Positions 35,706 through 44,779 are shown, counted from the stretch's first letter. The stretch: DNA of 64,000 bases from CBDBBY01 sp965205055 (GCA_965205055.1 OZ242030.1:3100001-3164000), one strand, 5' to 3'. A program made the numbers and translations. The notes: generated by a model from the sequence alone, not told the origin.

Positions 35706-35735
35706 ATTATACACACAATATATGTAGATCTTTAA
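35706..35735 (-). promoter_or_regulatory. Candidate promoter of the second AbiE pair
   Basis: On the reverse strand TATAAT (35706-35711) is preceded, with an 18-bp spacer, by TTAAAG (35730-35735), a weak -35 box. Transcription would begin ~20 bases before the antitoxin ATG, so the leader is very short and any operator must overlap the promoter. Confidence 0.5.
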
Positions 35736-36246
35736 CCCGCTGCGCAACCCTCCCTGCCGCCGCCGCAGCCCTTGTAGGGATCGACCAATGTCAACTGGAC
35801 GTGGAATTCCTGCCGGGGTGTTGGTCCGCTGTCAGTTTTGCGGCTGGCCTCAGAAGAGGATGGCCTGTGTGTTCCGAGAGTTCAGTGCCGACGATGCCTG
35901 TTTCGGTTGTATCCTTGCTAACTCCCTTCCGCTTCCCGGACTGCGTTTCGAATGTTTTGCGGAATGTGTGAGTCGGCGTGAAAAACGACCTCGTTCGTAC
36001 TGCGACCGGCGTTCAAGATTACCTCTGTGCTTTTCAGAGGCTTGATGGACCGCTGACGTCTTGTGTTCAAATGCTTTTTCACAGATTGCAAGACAATCGG
36101 GACTGGCCCAAAGGCCCTGAAGCGGGCAAATGGTTGAAATCCCGTCACGATTTACGCAAGTAGGACGCAAATGGGAAGGCATTTTATGAATAATTCCGCT
36201 TATCTTCAGATCCGCCGCACACGCGCCAAGCTGCGAGACCTGAGCA
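35736..36246. other. Spacer before the intact HNH gene
   Basis: About 510 bases without a supported gene. Overlapping short frames on both strands have no recognisable family. Only the last ~40 bases match DNA upstream of the first HNH copy. Confidence 0.4.
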
Positions 36247-37083
36247 ATGAATAAGGCCAATTTCTTGAAAGCGCCAACGAATGCGATGGCGGAAGCATCG
36301 TGTATGAAGAAGTCTGCCCTAAGCGCGGAACGGCAAACGCTGCTCATTTTCGCGCGACTGTCTCTCGCATGCTTATTGCTCGCTTGGTCCAATGCCGCGG
36401 CCGAAACCTGGAGAGGCATTGTGGTGGCACCCGAATTTCGATGCTCGCCCTACGACCGGGATGACTACCGTTATCCTCAATCTGTTGAAGCTGAAATCGT
36501 GCGGGGAATCGGCGAAATCTACGGCCCCTACACGGGCCGATGCTTCAGCAGCACTCGTGAAACCGATATCGAACATATCGTCGCGACGCCCGAAGCCCAC
36601 GACAGCGGCCTTTGCGCTGCCGACCTCGATACCCGCCAACAGTTCGCGACCGATCTGCTGAACCTGACGCTCGCGGCTCCCGATGTGAACAGAGGCCAGA
36701 AATCAGGCAAGGACGCGGCGGAATGGATGCCGCGCGAAAACGCGTGCTGGTTTGCCGGCCGCATCGTCGAAGTCCGACGCAAATACAATCTTTCCATCAA
36801 CCGTGCAGAGGCTGAAGCGCTGGAACGCGTGCTTGCGAATTGCGATTCTACTGAGATGGTCGTTCGAAGCTGCGATCTCAGCACCGAGCCGAGCGTGCCG
36901 CATGGCACCGATTCCGAACCCGCATCATCCGGAACGAACGCATTGGCACTCTGGGACGACAACGGAAACGGCAGAATTACCTGCGCGGAAGCGCGGAAAC
37001 ATGGAATCGCGCCGGTGAAGCGCGGCCATCCCGCCTACAAGCATATGCGCGACGGGGACGGCGACGGATGGGTCTGCGAATGA
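36247..37083 (+). CDS. Exported HNH nuclease with Excalibur domain
   Basis: A 278-residue protein. A basic N-terminus and FARLSLACLLLAWSNAAA form a signal peptide or anchor; the true start may be the Met at residue 20. The middle (~80-200) is an HNH nuclease of the DUF1524/GmrSD-C type: TDIEHIVATPEAHDSGLC provides the catalytic His, and NLTLAAPDVNRGQKSGKDAAEW the Asn and Lys of the beta-beta-alpha metal fold. The C-terminus (WDDNGNGRITCAEAR ... HMRDGDGDGWVCE) combines an EF-hand-like loop and an Excalibur calcium-binding motif. It probably degrades DNA outside the cytoplasm, for nutrition, competition or entry control. A paralogue at 32.0-34.0 kb has been split by an IS. Confidence 0.8.
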   Translation: MNKANFLKAPTNAMAEASCMKKSALSAERQTLLIFARLSLACLLLAWSNAAAETWRGIVVAPEFRCSPYDRDDYRYPQSVEAEIVRGIGEIYGPYTGRCFSSTRETDIEHIVATPEAHDSGLCAADLDTRQQFATDLLNLTLAAPDVNRGQKSGKDAAEWMPRENACWFAGRIVEVRRKYNLSINRAEAEALERVLANCDSTEMVVRSCDLSTEPSVPHGTDSEPASSGTNALALWDDNGNGRITCAEARKHGIAPVKRGHPAYKHMRDGDGDGWVCE

Positions 37084-37231
37084 CCGAGGGTCGCTCTGCG
37101 TTTTGATCTCTTGCCAGAATCGCTGCCGCACTTGCGGACCGCGGCCGGCTGACCGCGATGCAAGTCGCATTGCGAGCGAATTCACGCGATGAGTTTGCGA
37201 TCAGCGGGCGCCAGCGAAATCTCGCAAGGAA

Positions 37232-38257
37232 TCATGCCAGTCGTTGCCCGCTCGTGTTGTTGAATGTGTGGATGTGTTCGGGCGAAGCGGTGAACCGCAG
37301 GTCCGCGCCGGGCCGCTCTTCCGGCGGGCGTTCCAGCTTCGCAACGAACTCCGTCCCGTTATCCTTGGTCATGTAAGCCAAAGCGTATTCGCCGAGCTGC
37401 TCGACCAAGTCCAGCCGGCCCGCGACCAATCCCTCGGAATTCGAACCGGGCTTCAAGTGCTCCGGACGCACGCCGATGATTTCCTCGTCCCCGCAATGCA
37501 CGCCGCTGTCGGACAGAAGATCGCCCGCCCGGAAGAAGTTCATTTTCGGGCTTCCGATGAACTGGGCGACGAACATGTTTCTGGGCGTTTCGTAAAGCTC
37601 CATCGGACTTCCGACCTGCTCGATCACGCCGTCGCGGAGCACGACGATCTTGTTGGCCAAAGTCATCGCCTCCACCTGGTCGTGCGTCACGTAGATCATC
37701 GTGGATCCGAGCCGTTCGTGAAGGCGGGCGATTTCGACCCGCGTCTGCACGCGGAGAGCAGCGTCGAGGTTCGACAGCGGCTCGTCGAACAGGAAGACTT
37801 CCGGATCCCTGACGATCGCCCGGCCGATCGCCACCCGCTGGCGCTGCCCGCCGGACAGGCGGCGGGGGTTGCGGTCGAGGAATTCCGTGATCTGCAGAAT
37901 TTCGGCCGCGTTTCTGACGCGACGGTCGATTTCGCCCGGAGGCGTTCGCGCCTGCTTCAGCCCGAACGCCATGTTCTTGTACACAGTCATGTGGGGATAG
38001 AGAGCGTAAGTCTGGAAGACCATCGCGACGCCGCGCTTCGACGGCGCGACCTCGTTCACGACCTTGCCGCCGATCTCCACGGTTCCGTCCGAAATGTCCT
38101 CCAGCCCGGCCACCATCCGCAAGAGCGTCGATTTCCCGCATCCCGAAGGCCCGACGATCACCGCGAATTCCCCGTCCGCGATCTCGAGGTCCACTCCGTG
38201 AACGACCGCCACATCGCCGTACGACTTCTTCAGACCCTTTATTGTTACTCCGGCCAT
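37232..38257 (-). CDS. smoK: Polyol ABC transporter ATP-binding protein (MalK/SmoK type)
   Basis: A 341-residue ABC ATPase of the MalK/UgpC family. Walker A is GPSGCGKSTLLRM (~37), Q-loop VFQTYALYPHMTV, signature LSGGQRQRVAIGRAIV, Walker B VFLFDEPLSNLD and H-loop VTHDQVEAMTLA; the C-terminal ~110 residues are the OB-fold regulatory part (GVRPEHL, GADLRFTASPEHIHTF). It energises uptake by the two permeases upstream in the operon. Last gene of the reverse-strand operon; its start overlaps the dehydrogenase 3' end by 13 bp. Start at 38257 (MAGVTIKGLKKSYG) fits the family. Its 3' end has been duplicated at 34141-34214. Confidence 0.9.
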   Translation of the reverse strand: MAGVTIKGLKKSYGDVAVVHGVDLEIADGEFAVIVGPSGCGKSTLLRMVAGLEDISDGTVEIGGKVVNEVAPSKRGVAMVFQTYALYPHMTVYKNMAFGLKQARTPPGEIDRRVRNAAEILQITEFLDRNPRRLSGGQRQRVAIGRAIVRDPEVFLFDEPLSNLDAALRVQTRVEIARLHERLGSTMIYVTHDQVEAMTLANKIVVLRDGVIEQVGSPMELYETPRNMFVAQFIGSPKMNFFRAGDLLSDSGVHCGDEEIIGVRPEHLKPGSNSEGLVAGRLDLVEQLGEYALAYMTKDNGTEFVAKLERPPEERPGADLRFTASPEHIHTFNNTSGQRLA

Positions 38258-39663
38258 GTCGATTCCACCTGCTTGACGGAGGAGGCCAGCAGCGTTCCGA
38301 ATTCCGGGAACCGCCGCGGCATGTCGCCCCACAATTGTTCAGATTCAATGAAAGCGCCCAAATCGTCGGTTGAAACCAGAGGAGTCAGCGACTGCATGTT
38401 GGGCTCGTGGTACTGCGTGCCGATCCGCCCGAGAACGGACCGTTTCGCGAATGCATGCCAGCCGGCCACCGAGAAAATCCCCCTTGCGGGAGTGATGCCT
38501 TGCTTGAAGCAATCCTCCAGCGTCGGCTTGATGAACACGGGGATTTTCGCGTAGCCGTCGGTGCAGATGCGTTCGATCGTGTCGCCGATGTTCGCATTGC
38601 GGAATCGGTCCGCGATTTTGTCGAGGTAGGCGGCCTTGTCGAAAGGAAGCGGGATCGTAAGCGCCGGCAGGACTTCGCGCTCCTCGTAAGCCCGGAAATG
38701 CTTCGCCAGAACCGGATCGGCCATCGCTTCGTCGAATGTTCTGTGCCCTGCCAAAGCACCCAGGTAGGCGAGGCAGCTGTGCCCGCCGTTCAGGATGCGG
38801 ATTTTCGCCTCTTCGTACGGCTCCACGTTCGCCGTGATCGTCGCTCCGACCTGCTCCAGCTCCGGCCTCGGACCGAGGAACTTGTCCTCAACGACCCACT
38901 GGATGAAATCTTCCGCCGTGATCGTCGCATCGTTGGCGCGTCCGAACAGCTCGCGAGTCTCCCGCGAGTCTTCGATCCTCGGTTTCGGCGTGATCCTGTC
39001 GACCATGGAGCACGGGAAGCTGACTTCGCCATCGACCCACCGCGACAGATCATGGTCGCCCCGCGCATCCAGATAGGCCCGCAGGCAGCGGCTCAGTATC
39101 TTGCCGTTTTCCCGGATGTTGTCGCAGCACAATACCGTAAGCGGTCCTGCGCGCGCTTCCCGCCTTCGGCGCAGAGCATTTCTCAGGAATGCATAGACCG
39201 ACGATTCCGTTCCGCCGGAAAGCTCTTGCTCAATGACGGGATCGTCCAGATTCAAGCGCCCTGCGTCGTCGAGATAGTAGCCGCTTTCGGTGACGGTGAT
39301 CGTCGCCAGATGCGCCGACGGCCGCGCCAGCAGCGCTTCCGCCCGGTCCGGAGTCCTGGCCCAATCCTCGAATGCGATGTGCGGCCGAATGAGTCGATGC
39401 CGCGTTTCGCCGGTGGTTGCAACGGTTTTCAGGACGTAGCCGTCTTTTGCGGCCGCCTTCGCGAAGCCTTCGGATTCCGCCGGCCTCAAATTTACCGCTG
39501 CGATGCCCCAGCGGAGATCGTTCGAGGCCTGCATGAAGGCGTCGAGATACACGGCTTGGTGGGCGCGGTGGAAAGCGCCGAATCCCAGGTGGACGACCCC
39601 GACCTCGCATTTTCCGCAATCATAGTCGGACGCCTGCAGGCGGCTGAGAACCGGAGCGTTCAT
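38245..39663 (-). CDS. mtlK: Polyol dehydrogenase (mannitol 2- or D-arabinitol 4-dehydrogenase)
   Basis: A 472-residue polyol-specific long-chain dehydrogenase, the usual length. The N-terminal NAD fold shows VGVVHLGFGAFHRAHQAVYLD, and the polyol site shows CSMVDRITP and then NGGHSCLAYLG with the conserved Lys-x4-Asn-x2-His catalytic pattern (KIRILNGGHS). It oxidises D-mannitol to fructose, or D-arabinitol to D-xylulose, with NAD. The start overlaps the AraC regulator stop as ATGA (39660-39663). A xylulokinase homologue upstream makes a pentitol substrate plausible; a mannitol role fits the SmoEFGK type transporter. The exact substrate cannot be decided from sequence. Confidence 0.88.
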   Translation of the reverse strand: MNAPVLSRLQASDYDCGKCEVGVVHLGFGAFHRAHQAVYLDAFMQASNDLRWGIAAVNLRPAESEGFAKAAAKDGYVLKTVATTGETRHRLIRPHIAFEDWARTPDRAEALLARPSAHLATITVTESGYYLDDAGRLNLDDPVIEQELSGGTESSVYAFLRNALRRRREARAGPLTVLCCDNIRENGKILSRCLRAYLDARGDHDLSRWVDGEVSFPCSMVDRITPKPRIEDSRETRELFGRANDATITAEDFIQWVVEDKFLGPRPELEQVGATITANVEPYEEAKIRILNGGHSCLAYLGALAGHRTFDEAMADPVLAKHFRAYEEREVLPALTIPLPFDKAAYLDKIADRFRNANIGDTIERICTDGYAKIPVFIKPTLEDCFKQGITPARGIFSVAGWHAFAKRSVLGRIGTQYHEPNMQSLTPLVSTDDLGAFIESEQLWGDMPRRFPEFGTLLASSVKQVESTWPE

Positions 39664-40565
39664 GCCTGCAGGCCCTTCCGGCCGTTTCCGTTCGCTGTCA
39701 ATTCCTGCCTCGCTGTTTCTCTGTACGCGGTCGGCGTGGTCCCTTTCATCCTCAGGAACTGCCTGTTGAAGTTCGAGAGATTCTGGAATCCGACCTCGAA
39801 GCAGATCCTCGCGACCTGCTCGTCCGTCGAGTAAAGCATGTTGCAAGCTTGGCCGATCCGGACTCGATTGACGAATTCGACGAAGTTGTTCCCCGTTTTC
39901 TTTCGAAAAACGCGCGAGAACGAGGACGGACTCATTCCGGCCTTGCTGGCTGCGCCCTCCAAGCTGAGACGCTCCGAATAATGGTCCACGACGTAATCCA
40001 CCACGGTGCCGATCCCCGCGTGCTTGTCGTTCTTGCTGTTGTTCACGATGGTGACGACGGACAGCAGTTTCCTCTTCTTGTGAGCGTTCAACTCCAGCAG
40101 GAACCGCAACAGGGTCAGCACCCGCTCCGGACCCGACGAGTCGCGCATGCTTTCCAGCCGGGCCTCCGCGACGGTCGGATCGAATTCGGTGAATTCGATT
40201 CCCGACTTCGCTTCCCCCAGAAGCTGGCCGAGCTCCGCGAACTCGGAGAAGGCGCGGACGAGCGACCGCAGGTTTTCGTCGTTGAATTGGACAAGCTTGT
40301 CGCGGACGGGGATCCGAGGGGCGCTGAAATCCTGCGTGACCCAATTATGCGGAAGATTGGGACCCGTGAGGTATAGGGTGCCGGGTTCGAATTCGCCGAT
40401 GTAGTCGCCTACGAACGCCTTTCCGCGGGTCGCGACGATCAGGTGGAGTTCGTATTCCTCATGGGCGTGCCAGCGGCACAATTCCGTCGGCCATCCATGC
40501 TCGAGATAGCGTATGCTTTCGGTCGCGCGATCGACGTATTCGATTTCCGGCTCGATCAAGGACAT
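39660..40565 (-). CDS. AraC-family transcriptional regulator with cupin domain
   Basis: A 301-residue regulator. Residues ~25-90 form a cupin-like sensor (CRWHAHEEYELHLIV ... PGTLYLTGPNLPHNWV); the C-terminal ~100 residues hold the two AraC helix-turn-helix motifs (LSLEGAASKAGMSPSSFSRVFRKKTGNNFVEFV and VARICFEVGFQNLSNFNRQFLRMKGTTPTAYR). It sits in the middle of the polyol operon, four bases after the SDR gene and overlapping the dehydrogenase gene, so it is co-expressed with what it probably controls. The direct repeats at 44516-44562 upstream of the operon are a candidate binding site. Confidence 0.9.
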   Translation of the reverse strand: MSLIEPEIEYVDRATESIRYLEHGWPTELCRWHAHEEYELHLIVATRGKAFVGDYIGEFEPGTLYLTGPNLPHNWVTQDFSAPRIPVRDKLVQFNDENLRSLVRAFSEFAELGQLLGEAKSGIEFTEFDPTVAEARLESMRDSSGPERVLTLLRFLLELNAHKKRKLLSVVTIVNNSKNDKHAGIGTVVDYVVDHYSERLSLEGAASKAGMSPSSFSRVFRKKTGNNFVEFVNRVRIGQACNMLYSTDEQVARICFEVGFQNLSNFNRQFLRMKGTTPTAYRETARQELTANGNGRKGLQA

Positions 40566-40569
40566 TCGG

Positions 40570-41337
40570 TCACCTCAGCACGCTCCCGCCGTCGACGCCG
40601 ATCGTCTGCGCCGTCATGTATGCCGACTGGTCGCAGGCCAGAAACACGGCGACCCTCGCGACATCCGCCGGAACGCCCATCCGGCCCAGCGGCACCGCCT
40701 CGCCGACTTCGCGCTTTTTCTGCCCGACGGCCTTGCCTTCGAATTCGGCGAACAGCTTGTCGACGGTTTCCCACATCGGCGTATCGACGACTCCCGGGGA
40801 GATCGCGTTGACCCGGATGTTCATCGGCGCGAGCGCGAGCGCCGCCGACTGCGTATAGCTGATGACGGCGGCTTTGGTCGCGCAGTAGTGCGCGACCAAA
40901 GCCTCGCCCCTGTGGCCTGCCTGGCTCGAAAGATTGATGATCGACCCGCCCTTGCCCGCGGCGGCCATCGACCGGGCGGCCGCCTGCATTATGGCGTAAA
41001 AGGCTCTGACATTGATGCCGAACAGCTTGTCGAACTGCGCAAGGTCGGCGTCGAGCACCGATCCCATGTCGAATTGCGCCGCATTGTTGAACAGCACGTC
41101 CGGCTTGATCCCGGCGACCCATCCCAAGCATTCGGAGAGGCCGAGCGGGTCCAGAAGATCGAACCCGCGATAGCTTGCTTCGCCTCCGCCTGCGTATTCG
41201 TCCTGAATGTCGGTCGCGAAGACTTTCGCGCCAAGCGCGGAGAAGTGCTCCGCCGTCGCCAAGCCGATGCCGCCGTTCGCGCCGGTGACGATGCATGTCC
41301 TTCCGGAAAGGTCGGTCGGGGCGGCTTCGGCGATCAT
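40570..41337 (-). CDS. SDR-family dehydrogenase (sorbitol dehydrogenase SmoS type)
   Basis: A 255-residue short-chain dehydrogenase. NAD motif TGANGGIGLATAEHF, NNAAQ, active-site Ser in SIINLSSQAG and YCATK (the usual YxxxK) followed by ISPGVVDTPMW and the C-terminal YMTAQTIGVDGGSVLR. SDR enzymes in such operons oxidise sorbitol or another polyol, complementing the long-chain dehydrogenase. The start at 41337 overlaps the permease stop as ATGA. The substrate is inferred from context only. Confidence 0.87.
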   Translation of the reverse strand: MIAEAAPTDLSGRTCIVTGANGGIGLATAEHFSALGAKVFATDIQDEYAGGGEASYRGFDLLDPLGLSECLGWVAGIKPDVLFNNAAQFDMGSVLDADLAQFDKLFGINVRAFYAIMQAAARSMAAAGKGGSIINLSSQAGHRGEALVAHYCATKAAVISYTQSAALALAPMNIRVNAISPGVVDTPMWETVDKLFAEFEGKAVGQKKREVGEAVPLGRMGVPADVARVAVFLACDQSAYMTAQTIGVDGGSVLR

Positions 41338-42164
41338 TTCACCGCACCGAAGGTGAGACCTTGGACCAACTGCTTCTGGCAGAGCCAGCCGAACACGATG
41401 ATCGGCGCGCAAGCGAGGGTGGATACGGCGGACAGCTTCGCCCAGAACAGGCCTTCAGGGCTTGAGAACGAAGCCACGAGGGCCGTGAGCGTTCCGGCAT
41501 CCGACGCGGTCAGGTTCAACGACCAGAACGCCTCGTTCCAGCAGAGCACGATGCTCAACAGCGCCGTGGAGGCGATGCCGCCCCAAGCCAGAGGGATGAC
41601 GATCTGCGTGATTTCGTTGAATGTCGAAGTGCCGTCCATTCGACTCGCCTCGAGTATCTCTTTCGGGATTTCACGGAAGTAGTTGAACAGAATCATCATG
41701 ATGATCGGGAGATTGATAAGGGCGAAGATCACCGTCAGGGCCGTGCGGGTGTCCAGCAGCCCGAGCCGCTGGCAAATCAGGTAGATGGGCATCAGAACGC
41801 CGACGGCGGGAAGCATTTTGGTGGACAGCATCCAAAGGAGAATATCCTTCGTCCAGCGGCCGGGGTTGAACGCCATCGCATAGGCCGAGGGAATGGCGAT
41901 CAGCATGGCGAGGGCGGTTCCTCCGAAACTCGTGAGGATCGAGTTGAGCGCGTAGCTCGTGTAGTCCGTGCGCTCTTGAATCAATGTGAAGTTATCGAGC
42001 GTGGGCTCGAAGAACAGCAGCGGCGGGATCGCTATCGCTTGAAGTTCCGTCTTGAAGCTCGTCAGGAACAGCCAGAAGATCGGAAAAAAGAACAGGCACG
42101 CCACGATCCAGGCTCCCGCCACGGCAACTCGATGCATCCGGATTTGCTTTTGCTTGTCGGTCAT
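41334..42164 (-). CDS. smoG: Polyol ABC transporter permease (SmoG/MalG type)
   Basis: A 276-residue inner-membrane permease with six hydrophobic helices, the first at VAVAGAWIVACLFFFPIFWLF. The cytoplasmic EAA loop EILEASRMDGTSTFNEITQIVIPLAW contacts the ATPase. It belongs to the carbohydrate uptake transporter 1 family, second permease type. Four bases separate it from the first permease; overlap with the SDR gene follows. Together with SmoE, SmoF and SmoK it forms a binding-protein-dependent importer. Confidence 0.9.
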   Translation of the reverse strand: MTDKQKQIRMHRVAVAGAWIVACLFFFPIFWLFLTSFKTELQAIAIPPLLFFEPTLDNFTLIQERTDYTSYALNSILTSFGGTALAMLIAIPSAYAMAFNPGRWTKDILLWMLSTKMLPAVGVLMPIYLICQRLGLLDTRTALTVIFALINLPIIMMILFNYFREIPKEILEASRMDGTSTFNEITQIVIPLAWGGIASTALLSIVLCWNEAFWSLNLTASDAGTLTALVASFSSPEGLFWAKLSAVSTLACAPIIVFGWLCQKQLVQGLTFGAVK

Positions 42165-42168
42165 CGGA

Positions 42169-43029
42169 TCACACCGTCAAATTCTTGCCGACGATCCGCA
42201 CAAGGAAGATCGCGACGATGTTGGCCAGGATGATTGCGAAGACCCCGCCCGCGGACGCGACGCCGACGTCGAATCCCTGCAGTGCTTGGCCGAATATGAG
42301 GAATGCAAGGTTCGTGGACTGGGTGCCGGGACCTCCGCCGGTCGTGACGAATATCTCGGCGAAAATGGAGAGATGGAAGATCGTTTGGATCAGCAGGACG
42401 ATCGCGATGGGCCGCGCAAGGTGGGGCAGCGTGATGTTCCGCAGTTGCGCCCAGAATCCGGCGCCGTCCAGAAGCGCGGCTTCCTTCTGCTCCTGATCCA
42501 AGCTTTGCAGGGACGTCATGAAAATCAGAATCGCGAAGGGGGTCCATTGCCAGCTGACGATCACGATTATCGAAAAAAGCGGGAACTGGGCCAGCCAGTC
42601 GACAGGCTCGGCTCCGAACGCCTGCGCGATCACCGCGAAAATGCCGTATATCGGATTCAGCATCATGTTCTTCCAGAGCAGCGCGTTGACCGTCGGCATG
42701 ACGAAGAACGGCGATATGAGCATGACCCGGACGACGCCGCGACCGGGAAAAGGCCGGTCGATCAGGATTGCGATCGCGATCCCAAGCACGACCGAGATCG
42801 CCAGCACCGATCCGACCAGCAGCAAGGTGTTCAGAAGCGCAGGCCAGAACGCTGGATCGGTGTAGAAGAATTCGTAGTTGGACCACCCGACGAAGCCCGA
42901 GCGTTCAGGGTAGAGCAGATGATATCGGATCGTCGAAAAATAAATCGTCATGCTGAGCGGCACGAGCATCCACAGCATGAGCACGATGATGCTTGGCGCT
43001 TGCAGCAGTCGGACGAGCGTCGGGTTCAT
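42169..43029 (-). CDS. smoF: Polyol ABC transporter permease (SmoF/MalF type)
   Basis: A 286-residue inner-membrane permease with about six helices (first APSIIVLMLWMLVPLSMTIYF). The EAA loop EQKEAALLDGAGFWAQLRNITLPHL is well conserved. SmoF-type proteins pair with SmoG to form the channel. It begins 110 bp after the binding-protein stop, with a strong hairpin between them that probably lowers expression of the downstream genes relative to the binding protein. Confidence 0.9.
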   Translation of the reverse strand: MNPTLVRLLQAPSIIVLMLWMLVPLSMTIYFSTIRYHLLYPERSGFVGWSNYEFFYTDPAFWPALLNTLLLVGSVLAISVVLGIAIAILIDRPFPGRGVVRVMLISPFFVMPTVNALLWKNMMLNPIYGIFAVIAQAFGAEPVDWLAQFPLFSIIVIVSWQWTPFAILIFMTSLQSLDQEQKEAALLDGAGFWAQLRNITLPHLARPIAIVLLIQTIFHLSIFAEIFVTTGGGPGTQSTNLAFLIFGQALQGFDVGVASAGGVFAIILANIVAIFLVRIVGKNLTV

Positions 43030-43091
43030 AAATCCGATCCGGTCGGTTCAACAATACCATAAGCCAAGATGCAGACATTGGCACTTTGAAA

Positions 43092-43123
43092 ATCCGGGGC
43101 GGCCGGTTTCGGCCGCCCCGGAT
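43092..43123 (-). terminator. Intercistronic hairpin between binding protein and permease
   Basis: A perfect 13-bp stem (ATCCGGGGCGGCC at 43092-43104, complement 43111-43123) with a 6-nt loop. On the reverse strand it is followed by TTTTC, so it may act as a leaky terminator or an mRNA stabiliser. Hairpins here are common in ABC sugar operons and explain why the binding protein is made in excess. Confidence 0.7.
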
Positions 43124-43139
43124 GTCAGCGGCTAAGCGA

Positions 43140-44447
43140 TCAATAATATCCCGCTTTGCGCATTTCGCGGTCGGCGGCTTCCTGCGCGTTGGCAAGCGCC
43201 TCTTCGACCGTGATGTTGCCGGCGAGCGCGTCGGTCATTTGCTGGCCGACCGCAATTCCGATCGTTTGGAACTCGGGAATCGCCGCGAACTGCACGCCGA
43301 CGTACGGCGACGGGTTCTGCGTCGAATTGTTCGGGTTCGCCGAGAGAATCGCCTTCAATTCGGCATCCGCGAACACGGCCGCGTCCTGGAAGTTCGGGTT
43401 CGCGTAGGTCGAAGACCTTGTTCCGGTCGGAACCGCGCCCCAGCCGTTCTTCGAAGCTACCAGCTCGATATACTTCTTTGAAGTCGCCCATTCGATGAAT
43501 GCCTTCGCGTCGTCCGCCTGCTTCGTTCCGGCGGGAACGGCGAGAGCCCAGGCCCAGAGCCAATTGGCGCCTCGGCTCGTCACCGCAACGGGGGCCTGCG
43601 CGAACGCCATCTTGTCATGCACCATGCTCTGGTCGGGATTGGTGACGAACGAAGCGGCGATGGTCGCGTCGATCCACATGCCGCACTTGCCCTCGTTCAT
43701 CAAAGCGAGGATTTCGTTGAACGAATTGCCCGTGGACCCCGGAGGCCCGTAGTTGGTCAGGAGATCGACATAGAAGGTCACGGCGTGGCGCCATGCCGCG
43801 CTGTCGAGAGCTGGCGTCCAATCCTCGTTGAACCACTGAGCTCCGAACGAATTGGCCATCGTAGTGATGAACGCCGCATTGTCGCCCCATCCCGGCTTGC
43901 CGCGGAGGCATATGCCGTAAACGCCGTTCTCCTTGTCGGTCATGGCGGCGGCCGCGTCCTGCACGTGGCCCCAAGTCGGATTGTCGGGCATGGACATGCC
44001 GACGGCATCCAGCAAATCCTTGCGATACATGATCATTGAGCTCTCGCCGTAGAACGGCGCGGCGTAAAGCGTTCCGTCGTGGCTGAGGCCGTTGCGCATC
44101 GCCGGCAGAATGTCGTCGACATCGTAATCGGCGCCGAAGTCGAGCGGTTCCAGCCAGCCGCGCGACCCCCAGATCGGGGCTTCGTACATTCCGATCGTCA
44201 TGACGTCGAATTGGCCGCCTTTCGTCGAAATGTCCGTGGTCACGCGCTGCCGGAGAACGCCTTCCTCCAAGACCACCCAGTTCAGGGTGATGCCGGGATT
44301 GGCGGCTTCGAACTCCGGCGTCAGCTTCTGCATCTCGATCATGTGTCCGTTGTTAACGGTCGCGATCGTGAGCTCGCCTGCGGCAAGGGTCGTCGCGCCG
44401 GCGAGACCGATTGCAGCGCCGAGCATTGTGGCACGTATTGATTCCAT
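43140..44447 (-). CDS. smoE: Polyol ABC transporter substrate-binding protein (SmoE type)
   Basis: A 435-residue periplasmic binding protein of the extracellular solute-binding family 1. Signal peptide ESIRATMLGAAIGLAGATTLAAG is followed by ELTIATVNNGHMIEMQKLTPEFEAANPG and the family signatures DVMTIGMYEAPIWGSRGWLEPLD and GMWIDATIAASFV. Closest in character to SmoE, the sorbitol/mannitol-binding protein of alphaproteobacteria. Start set at 44447 because AAGGAAGGAA precedes it directly; the open frame extends 13 codons upstream. First gene of the transport operon. Confidence 0.9.
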   Translation of the reverse strand: MESIRATMLGAAIGLAGATTLAAGELTIATVNNGHMIEMQKLTPEFEAANPGITLNWVVLEEGVLRQRVTTDISTKGGQFDVMTIGMYEAPIWGSRGWLEPLDFGADYDVDDILPAMRNGLSHDGTLYAAPFYGESSMIMYRKDLLDAVGMSMPDNPTWGHVQDAAAAMTDKENGVYGICLRGKPGWGDNAAFITTMANSFGAQWFNEDWTPALDSAAWRHAVTFYVDLLTNYGPPGSTGNSFNEILALMNEGKCGMWIDATIAASFVTNPDQSMVHDKMAFAQAPVAVTSRGANWLWAWALAVPAGTKQADDAKAFIEWATSKKYIELVASKNGWGAVPTGTRSSTYANPNFQDAAVFADAELKAILSANPNNSTQNPSPYVGVQFAAIPEFQTIGIAVGQQMTDALAGNITVEEALANAQEAADREMRKAGYY

Positions 44448-44515
44448 TTTTCCTTCCTTGATTTGGATGCTGTTTAAAGCTTGCACGTTCGTACGATATT
44501 TTTTCGATTGTTGGC

Positions 44516-44562
44516 CAATACATTCATGGAACTATATGATAGTATTTTGCTCAATACATTCA
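44516..44562 (-). promoter_or_regulatory. Direct repeats upstream of the polyol operon
   Basis: Two identical 11-bp direct repeats CAATACATTCA (44516-44526 and 44552-44562), 36 bp apart, sit in an AT-rich stretch 70-115 bp upstream of the binding-protein start. AraC-family regulators usually bind direct repeats of this size, so this is a candidate site for the regulator encoded in the operon. The 332-bp gap to the kinase gene holds the operon promoter; I cannot place the -10 and -35 boxes with confidence. Confidence 0.55.
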
Positions 44563-44779
44563 ATTTTCGGAAAATTTTATCGAAAAAAATACAATTCCGG
44601 CGCGGGCGGAGTTCGACGGGCGGAGATTGATTCGTCCGCTTTCGAAGCGGTTTCGCGCGGGGAATTCGGATTCATGCACCCGGATCGCTGAACGAGGGGC
44701 GGCGTCATTTGCGATTCAGCATCAGGCTTGCAAGACGGCCGCCAAGCATCGGCGAACCGGAACCAACGACCGGAGCACG

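Noticed and set aside
34188..35747. A 519-codon AbiEii with long N-terminal extension
   Set aside because: The first ~214 codons overlap the AbiEi gene in another frame; the start at 35105 is supported by the ATGA overlap.
38245..40344. A single 699-codon dehydrogenase with long N-terminal extension
   Set aside because: Homology starts only at 39663 and the upstream portion overlaps the AraC gene in another frame; the ATGA overlap fixes the start.
42052..43062. 336-codon forward frame over the permease genes
   Set aside because: It is antisense to two permease genes with clear transmembrane and EAA motifs.
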